The notes beneath the pieces were generated by a model that saw only the letters and a program-made list of their open reading frames with translations, ran no database searches and was not told where the DNA came from. Both the position numbers and the translations under genes were made by a program. A stretch of 64,000 bases of DNA from Amblyornis subalaris (taxonomy: Eukaryota; Chordata; Aves; Passeriformes; Ptilonorhynchidae): assembly GCA_018881555.1 (NCBI GenBank), contig JACAXG010000094.1, positions 310,001-374,000 on the forward strand, given 5' to 3'. Of this stretch, positions 50,431-61,200 are shown piece after piece (the stretch's first letter is position 1; each line of letters opens with the position of its first letter).

Positions 50431-53101
50431 ATTATTCATATTTAAATGCAGACTCAGAAAACTCCTAAACTCTTATTTCCAGTAAATTATGAAAATGTAC
50501 TAAGGGATGGTTACTTTCTTAAACTTGTATTATACAGTCTTCCCCATTGNAACCAATGCCATTAAAGATTCAATGCTGGGCTCAAGTGGACTTTTGGTAC
50601 AAAAAATAGAGGAAGTCTTCTGTTTCTGAGAGGGAAATGGGGTGCAAGAATGAATTTGTGAAACATGTCATGAACATAAAATGCAAAAACCAACTGCAGT
50701 TTTTAAAAAGTAGTTTTGGTGAATTAGCAATAATGGACAGGTTGTCATGGAGAAAAATGCTGTCCCAAAAATATTGTACAAAACTTGCTTTCTGTTGTGA
50801 CAGGTAAACTTAACCCTGAGAGGGTGACCTATCTTAACTTTAAAATAATTGTTTTCCCTTTGTAAGCTTCTGACTATGCAAATGTTATACACATGCTTAC
50901 GTTTAATCATGCAAGTGCTCCCTTGAGACCCATGTATCTTTTTTTCCTGTGCTGTGTTGATATGTTGTCCACCACTTTCCCTTTTGAATTTGAGTAAAGT
51001 GGACACATCTCACACATAGATGGCCATTCTGCAACAGTCTTTCAGAGGCTAAGAAATCTACTACAAACCCTTCTAACGAAAATCTCTTGCCAGCAGCTCC
51101 AGGATAGTTAATACTGGAGCAGCAGTGCTGCGTCAATGCCAACCAAGAGTGAACTCAAATAATGTTATTTACTTGATTGATAAAACAAAAAAGTTTTTGG
51201 GGATGCAAAGGCAAGCTTTGTCTAACCATTGGGCTGGTAAGCAATGCAAAAGGATTTAATTTTATTTTCCGTTTCTCCTTGTCTGTCTTTTCTGCCTGTC
51301 TCTCTCTGTCTTTTCTTTGCCAGATGCACTGTAACAAATCCATGCAGTTTCAGACCTCTGGATTAGGCAGGACCCTGGAAGACACAGGGTTCCTGCTGAT
51401 TCTTGCCATTCTTGTTAGAGAACTGCAGAAAAATGTGGTTATTTCATGATATTTCCTTGCTCGGATCTCTTCGGTCCCTTTGTCGCACAATAATAGAGTA
51501 TCTGTACTTTTCATAAAGCTCCTTCTGTAGTTAATTCTTACGAGGGTGGAAACTTCTGGGCAAAAGACAGCACATTTCACACTAAAAAATCATATCGACA
51601 CCTTCATAAATATTTTGGCACTGTTGTCTAAAATATTACTCAGTCCTTTCCAAAGGTCTACTGGCTTGATATGATGTACAGTGTAAAAAATAAAGGTCAG
51701 TGAATTAGTGGTATTGGTAAAAGAATAAGGAAAAAAAAAAGGAAAGACAATCTGAATGCACAATCCTTATTTGAATGGGAAAAATATCCATTACTATGAC
51801 TGGCTACTCCACGTTGCAGTAATATGCAAGTGACTAGAGAGTGTCATAATTTAAATCAGGGTACACTGTTTCTTTTTGAGGTTCCAGTTTTTCACTGGAA
51901 GCTTGTTGAATGTGGCTGAAACAGACAGCACTCAACAATGAGTGCTCTGTGCCTCTCTGGTATTTTCTTTCTGAAGTCTGAAATGCAATTTGCAACTGTG
52001 CAAGAGTCCTGTGATAGGGGGAAGCACTGCAGCGTCCTGTAGCAGAGAGAACCAAAGTACTGAACATGGTGGGCATTTAAGAGGGTCACAGAGCAGGGAA
52101 AGTGGGACAGGGCTCAAGTCTGCTGGCTTCCCGCATCATCTACTGCAGGTATTGCACTTTAATATTTATTGAGTCCTAACTGTGCAAACAGAGATTCTGT
52201 TACTTCCTCTTGCTCCAGTTAATTAGTTCGGGGGGGGTTGGCAGCCCATATTGCACAGGAAGTTGGATTCCTTTTGTCCTTGAAATCTATAAATCTATGA
52301 GACCTATAAAGGAACACCTCCTATTACCGTTAGGAGTTTTAACCAGTGTAAGGAGCTCTGGATGCACAGTACTGTGTGGTCAGGGCTGTCAAGCTCTGAA
52401 CACTGTTGTTTCCAGGCCATGATGGCCATCTCCCAGGAAGAAATGTAGTAAGTGACTCTGTGATGCTCATGTCACTGTTCTTATATCTTAGCCTCTGAGT
52501 AGCAATACTTTTCTATCACCTCCCTGGATAATAGCAGGATCCACTCTTCCCATTTATGCAGAGCATCCACTCATTCTAAATGTGTTGACAGAGACCTTGG
52601 TTTTCTGAGTTTCCATGGTGGTCTATGTCCATTCTGATGCTAACAAGTGACTTGATAAAAGAAGCTTTCAATTTTGATTAAGAAAAACCACATGAAGAAA
52701 TGTCAGATGGTATGTGGAGCCTGGCCCATGCCTGTTATGAGAATGGACTCCTGCCCTTGAAAATTCAAATGAAAATGTTTATAAGGAAGTTGGTAAGGTA
52801 GAATAAATCCCTCTAATTGAGTAACCTAATCTTTCAAACAATCTTTCTCGATGCAATGCTATTTACTTTGGATTCAGAGTAAAAAGGGAGCTAAAGAACC
52901 AATGGGGCTTTAGGTTTCCCAGTAAAGTGGTGGCATTGTAGGAAAGGGGCAGAGTATGAGACGGTATTTATGGAATATAAATATCTATTAATAAAGCATG
53001 AAAAGACAGCTATGCAGCAAGGATCACTCCCTCACTGTGGGAATTCCTGTGGAAATACAATTCACATAACTTTTCACTCCTCTACTTAATGCAAGCTGGG
53101 A
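50431..53101. other. gene-poor non-coding DNA
   Basis: No gene is recognised. One undetermined base lies at 50550. A CT-rich patch lies at 51280-51320 and a G-run of nine at about 52230-52238. Open frames are at most 112 residues and have no domain. Confidence 0.45.
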
Positions 53102-53659
53102 TTAAACATGGTTAGAAAACTCTTCACGTATAAAGGGTATGAAGATAGAGAAGAGGCAGCAATTAGCAGCTGTCCCTACAAAAGGAAGACTTGCAGAGCC
53201 CCAGAGGACAACTTGTAAACTGAAGACAACTTCCCGAACTACTTGGCTGTACATGCTAAAATTCCTCACTTTTAAGTTCCTGCACTGTGAAATATTCTTT
53301 GGGTGTTCAGAGGCTGGAAACTCCTGCAGGCAGTCCCAGGACATAACCTTGCTTTTCCCCATTCTCTCCTGCAGCCCTTTTCCCCAGCAGCACCCTTCAT
53401 CCTGACTTCTCCCCCCACCACTGACACAGGGCGTGTCTGGGAATACACAGAGAGGAAGAACACTGGTCCCCACATCCAAACAGTGCTTTTCTTCTTCCTG
53501 TAGCACCTCCTTTGGCGACTGTTCTTGTACTTTGCCACATTGGAGGTGATCACCTCTGCCTGCTTCTCCATTTTGGTATTCCACTTCACATTGCTTAATA
53601 AAATTGTTCTCACTGCCTGCAACCTTCTGAAGCCATAGAGGAGAGGGTAGTAGTAGCAT
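53102..53659 (-). other. 185-residue open frame, unrecognised
   Basis: This is the longest open frame outside the CpG islands. It begins with ATG and runs uninterrupted for 185 codons. The product is mixed in composition, with a Leu/Pro start, several Cys residues and a hydrophobic patch near the end, and matches no family I know. Frames on the plus strand and a second minus frame (53272-53622) are also open, so the region is stop-poor in general. On the plus strand an AATAAA word lies at 53600-53605. It could be part of an old LTR or an exon, or chance; I favour chance or a decayed element. Confidence 0.12.
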
Positions 53660-53814
53660 ATGGTCCAGCTATGACAGGAGAGTGGAGTCTTAAATTTTCA
53701 TTTTTAAGATCTCAGGAAGTATAATTTGGGAATGCTTTGTGGTAAGGAGAAGGTACGCAAGCGATTCTTCATTTACTTATGATAAAACCAGGATTGTATT
53801 TAGCTTTCCTTTCT

Positions 53815-53895
53815 AGAGATGTGAGTTTGAGCCATGCACTTAAACCAGTGGAGCTATTCCAAATTTACACCAGTGTGAGGAGGAGTATCTTGACT
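53815..53895. repeat. ancient amniote repeat remnant
   Basis: The phrase at 53851-53870 (AGTGGAGCTATTCCAAATTT), followed by ACACCAGTGTGAG, closely resembles a widespread old interspersed repeat of turtles, crocodilians and birds that carries a GGAGTTACTCC/TTTACACC core. I recall the sequence but cannot name the family with certainty. It is short and diverged. Confidence 0.45.
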
Positions 53896-55619
53896 TTACA
53901 TGTTTATTAGTGATTGCTAGCCACAGTTTAATTTTAAATGCATTAATACCACCAAGCCTTTTGTTTGACCACCCACTGTTCACAGCAAAATGGAAGAGGT
54001 GGCATATTTCCTAGCCCAAAAATTGATACAGATGCTAAGGCAGATAAGTACTGCGTATACACTTCAGTCTGTGTTCCAGTGCTACTTGTATATTAAAAAC
54101 ACTAATATGAAATCAGGTATAAACAGTGTGAACTAGAGCTATCCCTACTTTAAAATAAATATCTGCCATGCAGTTATAAGGATTAACTGACAACCTAGTA
54201 TTTGTTTAAATTGCCTGCCAACTATGTTTTGTTCCTCTTTGAAAGATCCAACATGTGCATAATGTCTTCTGTTAAGTCTGGATGACTCTCTTAAATGGAA
54301 AATGCACCCTACTGACCTCATTTGAAAAAGCTATTTGGACTAATATAAATTTACTGCAAAGCCATTTAAATTTCCTATCTGTTCTTTCTGCACTATGTTT
54401 ACTGAATGTGACAAGTTTAAGTAGATCTAAAGTGGATAATACTTTTCATCACATTGTTGCTTCAGTTGTTACTATTCAAACTTCTGCTTAGTTTTCCAAA
54501 TGAGCAGAAATGCAATGTAAAATATAACTTACTGACTCAAAGCACTGTCAGGCAGCAATCTTCTGCTTAAACAATAAGAAACTATTCCTTCAGAATGTAT
54601 ATATTCAGTATTTCTATTCACACAATATGTTGTTGTGTAAATTTGAGAGATCCAAATGGACTGTGACAGATTCTCTTGTCCACAGCAAGAGATGCACCTG
54701 TGAGGAGAAGGCAGAATCAGTCTGCTCGGCCTGTCTGAACACCACTCACAGTTGCTTGTCTGAGCTTCTTGCATGACAAGTCACTGGAGGATTTAGGGAG
54801 CAGGTGACATATTAGCTTTGAGCAAAGATGAATTAATTTTTAGGAAGTCACACATTTTCCTTGCAGTTGGAAAAAGTGGTAGGTTTGGGGGTATTTTGGA
54901 TTGCAGGCAGGGTGGTACCTTATAGACTTACCTAGCTTGTGGCTTTTACTCCATCTTTATTGAAAAAAACAACTTGGAATTTTTGTTAATTTCTTCCACA
55001 AATGAAATAGTGGAGAATCACTGCTTCCAGACATTGTCACATGCAGAGTCAGTGAGGGCCTGTGTGTCCCGTGGGAGGGATGGGTGAGAGGGGTGATGGT
55101 TTCCAAGAGAGATGGGGAACTTTAGCATCACCTTCATTTGCAGTATCCACCATGGGGGCAGATCTTACAGGGGTAGGTCTGAGCTCTTTTGTGGGATGAA
55201 AAAAGTTACAGAGTGGGCAACCAAAGAAGAGAAAGAGAGCACTATTAGCTCCTAGAAAGTTCCCACTGACACTGAACTACTTCAATGACTTTTCTTCCCC
55301 CCAGCAGATTATATGAACATCAAGGTACCATGAGAAATACCACCTTTCAAGAATTTTGAGGGGAAAAAAATCCTTAGATTTTTGTTTTAACTTAAAATTA
55401 AAATCTCCGGTGATGGCAAAAGAACATTACAGTATCTACACTGTAAAAAGAGATGCAAAGCGAATTTTAAATTTCTACATCATATAAAAATCTGGTATTT
55501 CAATGCAGAACATTTTCATGGTTTTGTGCAAAACTTGCTATGGAAATGTCTATACCAGCAACGGAAAACTAATAATACAGATTGAATGCCAACATCCAAA
55601 ACAAGTATGCCTTTATATG
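53896..55619. other. gene-poor non-coding DNA
   Basis: A+T-rich sequence with short frames only. No repeat is recognised. A purine-rich GAGGG-containing patch lies at 55070-55110. Confidence 0.45.
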
Positions 55620-55950
55620 TAGTGCATTTATTCTAAGCATGCATTTTTCTTCTGAGCTTTCCTGAAATATTCGAGGCGTCATGTATGGTATTCATTGTAT
55701 CTTAGTGAAAAAAGGTGAAGATTTTATTTCCATTTCAATCATTTATGTTTTCTTTTAAAGTGAAAAATGTCTGATCTAGTCAAGGTTCAGCCATTTATAA
55801 ATATATCAAACATTTAAGATAAAAATATGCAAATAAGACTGATTGTTTATAACCTATCAAACAACCTGACTATAAAGCCATCCTATCAACACATCTGGCT
55901 TTCTAAAATCCAGCAGATCAATTGGTTTTGTTGTGTGACCAGAATGGCAA
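55620..55950. promoter_or_regulatory. candidate conserved enhancer
   Basis: CpG-poor and non-repetitive. It contains an octamer-like ATATGCAAAT at 55825-55834 (POU-type site), GATTGTTTATAACC from about 55841 (FOX/HOX-like) and several ATTTATAAATAT words. A direct repeat of ACTCATGATGT follows at 55954-55964 and 55969-55979. Conservation is untested. Confidence 0.3.
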
Positions 55951-57751
55951 GACACTCATGATGTGGCGACTCATGATGTATTTCACGACTGGAAAAGCCT
56001 TACTGAAAAATCCTTGTCTTTAGTGTTTTAGATAAAGTAGACAGCTGCAACTCTTTGCTGCTATTGCAGCTGCTATTTTGAATAATTATTTGTGTTATCA
56101 AAGCAATGAGGAACAGTGACCATGACTGAACTATGTGAGGAGTCCTGATCTTTCTCCCTGCCCCTAAAGTACAGCTGTGCCCAAAAAGCTCACAGTTCAA
56201 CTGCAAGACAACAGCAAGTGAGGTCCTGCCACATGGCTTACTTCTGGGAGCCATCCCAGAAAAGGAGGGCTTTGAGGAAAGACTCTGAGGTGTCTTTGTG
56301 GGGAGATGGAGATAAAATTTTGCTGTTCCTGGGAGAAAGCACATAATTACTTCCTTAAAAAGCCACCCAACAGAGGAGATTGCAATTGCATACTACTAAA
56401 GGACTCAATTTAGTGGTGAAGGAGATGTATAAGTAGTCTGGAAGTAGGGTATGATGGCTTTGAAAGTGAAGGGAAATATTCTTTTTTCGTATATAAAATA
56501 GAAGTGAGTGACCCCACAGAGGAGTTTATGCACTCAAAGGCATAAACTAAACAGATTATCACAACGAGGTATCCCCAAAAGTTATGATGGTGCTATTGGT
56601 TATTTGTCAAGACCAGAGAGAAGAAAAGTATAGCAGCCAAGGAGAGAGCTTGAATGACTTTTTGGCTGTCTGGCTAATTTTGAAAGCCCATTAGAACTGC
56701 CATACAAACAAAACATTAAGATTAGATATGATCTTGAGAAGGAGTCTCCCGTAGAAACTGTGACTTAAGTCAAGGAGCAGTTGATTGCCTCCACAGCAAT
56801 CATGGATTATTGCACTATTTCGCTTAACTTTATTGAACCTGACTGGCGGATAAAATGAAGCATGTGGTTCCTTTTAAAGTTCCAGAAAAAACCCTAGCTT
56901 GCTAGGTACATGCAGGTGATGTAAATCAGCAAAAATGAATTCTGATGCCTGGGAGCAGAGGTTTAAAACCCTTCCAGCCTAAACAAGGACATTGAGGTAA
57001 GAGCCACTCTAAGGTGTGAAGTGGACATTCAGAGCAGGACAGGTGTGCTACTCAGCTAAGTTAGAAGAGGGCCAACATTTTCTTTGGTTGCTACTAAGTG
57101 GGTACTATCAGTATGTTATTTTGGCTTAGTAAGAAATAAGATATTTTGAAATCTGATATTTAAAATTTTGTGGTAGCCTTGGAACTTCTCCATATGACTG
57201 GCCTAGTGCTAGATATGTATATACTAGCAGATGGCAGAGTCACTGTTGTTTAGACCAAAAGTATAGGATATATGACCTCTCGGCATGGAGATGACTTGTG
57301 AGTTTATGGATTATGCTTCCTAAGAAAAAAAAAAGACTCTTATGCCCCTGCAAGACTCTTCTAATAGACAGAAATAGAGTAGAAAAACATCTGCCTACAT
57401 AAAAGAGGAAAAGATCAATGCTAATATTATATCTAGTGTAGAATGAACACAGAAGTGGAGAGGAAAGAAGGTCTGAGAGTTCAATTAAATGTAGTGAAAA
57501 GGCAATTGGAACTATGGATGCAGATTCAGTTTGTTTTGGTCATTGGGAAATCCGGTCTCACTAAAGGACATCTGTGAGACAAATATGAGAACTAAATCGG
57601 CCAGGTTTGATTTCTTCATTGAAGAAATGAGTCACTTATTGCTGAAGAAAAGTGATGAAGAATTCTTCAGTTATAAGTAGATGACAGGAAAGAGGACAAG
57701 GTAAAGAAAGCTGGGGAAGCAGTGGAGAACTAAAATGAGTAGACAAAGTAA
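55951..57751. other. gene-poor non-coding DNA
   Basis: No gene or mobile element is recognised. The 114-residue minus frame at 56000-56344 has no recognisable feature. An A-run lies at 57324-57334. Sequence at 56810-56940 is low in CpG and could be conserved. Confidence 0.45.
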
Positions 57752-58265
57752 TTAGGTCAAGAGGAGTGTTACATAGAGTTAATGAGTGATTTTTCTAATG
57801 TTCTTCAGTGCTTACACAGAGCCAAGGCCTTTTTTTCTTTTCATACTCCCATGCTGGTGAGTAGGCTGGGGATGCATGGAAGATTGGGAGGACACACGGC
57901 TGAGACAGGTTACCCCAACTGACTGAACAGACATTCCATACCAGATGCTCAGTATATAAAGTGGGGGGAAGATGAAGGAAGGGGGGACATTTGGAGTGAT
58001 GGCTCTTGTCTTCCCAAGTAATGGTTGCGCATGAGGGAGTCCTGCTCTCCTGGAGATAGCTGAACACCTGGGAAGCAGCGAATTATTTCCTTGTTTTGCT
58101 TTCCTTTGTGTACACAGCTTTTGCTTCCCTGTTAAACTGCCTTTATCACAACCTACGAGCTTTCTAGGTTTTAATCTTCCAGTTCTCTTCCTGATCCTGC
58201 TGGTGTGGGACTGAGTGAGTGGCTGCTTATGGGGCTTGGCTGCCGTCTGGGGGTAAACCACGACA
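57752..58265 (+). mobile_element. solo LTR of an avian endogenous retrovirus
   Basis: From about 57808 to 58265 the sequence matches, feature by feature, an LTR that I remember from many bird genomes. Landmarks are TGCTTACACAGAGCCAAGGCC near 57809, a TATATAAA box at 57953-57960, GAAGGAAGGGGGGACATT near 57974, TTGTCTTCCCAAGTAA near 58008, a degenerate polyadenylation word at 58131-58137, and the 3' end GTAAACCACGACA closing at 58265. Orientation is plus, from the TATA box and 3' end. The 5' part (57752-57808) is diverged and seems to lack some sequence. No second LTR or internal viral genes are near, so it is a solo LTR formed by recombination. The 149-residue minus frame at 57812-58261 lies wholly within it and is not a gene. 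Class (ERVL or ERVK) is unsure. Confidence 0.85.
57953..57960 (+). promoter_or_regulatory. TATA box of the solo LTR
   Basis: The perfect word TATATAAA is at the position expected for the LTR promoter. It is followed by the G-rich sequence that normally surrounds the transcription start in this LTR family. Whether it is still active is unknown. Confidence 0.6.
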
Positions 58266-61200
58266 ATACGTCATTGGACCTCAGTTGTCATAGTAAGATG
58301 CAACGTCTTAAATGACCAGACCTGACTGAGGTTGAACAAACACATCAGACAGAAGCAGCTGTTGTGTTAAGGGAAAGAGCCCTCTCCAGATAGATTTCCT
58401 GTTCTGCTGCTCCTCGTGGCACAGTGTGCTCTGACTCCACATAGGGCTCACAAGTCATGTGGTTCCTTAACAGTAAGCAAATGAAGAAAGTGAGGTCCTG
58501 CAGTCCAAGAAAAAAAATAAAAACCATTGCTTTCAGTAATTTTCACAGCACATTAAAGCCAGGTTCAAATGTGCTTGTAAGTTTTCAAGAAAATATCCTT
58601 GCATTTTGTTAATTCAACTCTTCCATCTTTATCATAATCATCATGGCAAGTAAAGAATTTAGAATCAGAAACTACAATAAGTTCTGGCCAATGGCTAATT
58701 AAAATTTGATTAAAACAACACAACATAAAGGACATCTGTTTGTGTCATGTACACATCATCACTCACCGTCATATTGCAAATGTGAATTCAGGGGAAATAG
58801 GCCGGTTTCTCAGCTGCAGAAGACTGGTACATTGGGATATTTATGTTAGGGATACACTCATACTGTGATCTCGTAGTGTACACTCTTGAACTCAGAGCAG
58901 AGTCAGGTTTCAAGTTAATGATGTAGAAAAGTGTATTTGTATTTGACTCATATCTGGAAAGTCCACATATGAGCGAATCAGGTATTACCATACCTTGATT
59001 AGTGGTATTTATGTACCCAAGTCAGGCATTTGAAAGGAAAATGGGTCCTTCATGATTTTGAGCCTCTAGTGTTAATTGGCCTCTAAGATGAACTGTGTAG
59101 CCCATCAATTAATCTGAAGTTATAGTTTCGCACTGAACTATCACTCATCTAAAAAAGGAATTGCTTGCCATGTGTCAATGTACAGAAACTGCAAAGCAGT
59201 TTTTGTATAGCTGTATGGGCTACCGAGAACTTTCAGCGAAAGGAGGAGATCTGCTAGCTGGTGTTTTGTTGGGACCAATATGGATACCTGGATGCATTCA
59301 TGATTTGAATGGGAGGGAAGAGGTGATCTGCACACCAGCACAATCTTGTCCGGGAACACATAAATGATAGAGAACTGATAGGGTATACTCAGACTTTGCC
59401 ATCCCTATTCTAATTCACTTCTGAAGCCACTGACCTGCACCAGCTCTGGTGTTGCTCAGGCAGGTATGAATCAGAAATAAACCCAAATCCAGTGATACAC
59501 AGTTCTACAGTGGGAAGAGCAAAGTTACTCTTCCTCAGACAGACATGCACCTTGACATCTCCATCCCTGTGATTTAAACATGTTTTCTAGGAATGAGCGA
59601 TCATGTTTTTTCTAGTTTCAGTCCAGTTTTGCCAATTGAAAACCAGCCCTAGGTGTGCATTGCACAGAGGCATGGAAACTGTATAGAGGCTGACATTATA
59701 TTTCACATTATTATGAATTAGATTTTTGCAAGAACTGGAACAGGAAGAAATCTCTTCAGTATAAAGACATTACATTATGATTGCTCTGCTCTTAAAAGAT
59801 TATCCGAAAAAAAGAAGTCCCAAATTGTGGTATTGGAATAAGTGATTTATATTAATTTTCTGCTCCAAGGAATGAGCAAAGATTAAACCAAGGAAACTGG
59901 AAACTAGAATATTTAAATTACTAATAAAAAGAACAAAACCACATTTCTTGAATAGACCTATTGTTCTTTAAAATGAAAGAAAAAGGCAACTACCATAACT
60001 ATTCGTTGCTCTCTATAAAAGTAAAATATTTTTTCATTATAAAGAAAATCACTGCAAGGATTTAACTTAAAGTATTTTAATTGCTAAAACTAGACCATTT
60101 TCCTACCCCTTGAAATAAAAAAGCTTAAGAATTATATAGGAGCTTAATTTGTTATATGAAAAGACTTAACCTCTTTATCTCTAGAGAATTCTCCTTTCTC
60201 AAGCTATTGATGTTCTATTTAATACACTCCAAACAGTAGGCATGTATGAGCAGGCATGTTAACTTTTTGTTACACCTTATTTGGGGACAGAAGTTAAGCA
60301 TGTGATGGCTATATCTTAAACCAGAGCTCTCATGAGTGTCAAAGAGGATTTTGATATAATTTCAGATGTGTATTTAGGGTTTGCATTACTATTTCAGTAT
60401 TGGATTGTAGGCATCTTTCGCATGGATGAACAAAGGCAGGGAGAAACAAGGACAGTCATCTTTGTGTGGCCTGTACAATTGCACTTACTTAGTTTAAGGA
60501 AGGAAGTGGGGTCTGTGACCTTGCCTTGCTCCACACTGTGGAGGGTACACCATCCTAAAGGCAAACATTAATTGGAAGCCTGTTTTAGTTAGAAAAGGAA
60601 AGACACAAAAATTGGGTTTATGTGAAGGAAGCAGAAGGAGAAGCGAAGGGGAAAGCCAGTGGGGGTAAGCGGTTAGTGGGAAGCGCTGTGCTAATGTCTG
60701 CATTTCTCAGGACTGTGGTGAGGGCAGACTTTGAACATGATGTGCTAGGACAACACAACAACAACACTTAGCCAATTTTTTGAAGGGCTGACAGTGTAAA
60801 ATTCTTGGCTGCAGAACAGCTCTGGACAGATTTGAAGAGAGAAGGAGAGAGAATGGGCTTATGTTTGTTGCGGTTCAGAGCACACAGATGCTACCATCTG
60901 ATGCATTTTTAGATAATATACCTTTGAAATGGGTATCTGATAGACGTTCTCCACTGCCTCTTTTCTGCCTGCTGACCAGCATCCCCACCCCTGTAATGGG
61001 TACTCTCCAGATGCCGCTTCACACTGGGTGCAGCTGCTGTTGCATAATTCCCCATTATGCACCCTTCTCTTGCCATTGCTGGAAATAGTTAATAAAACTC
61101 CCCCAAGTCTACCTTTTCTTTTTTTTTTCTCCTCCCTGGTTCTGGTTTTTCTGTTGCTAGCTCTCCATTTACTCTGGAAAGGGTTTTCAGACCCAAGTGT

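Noticed and set aside
57812..58261. 149-residue minus frame as a gene
   Set aside because: It lies antisense within the solo LTR.
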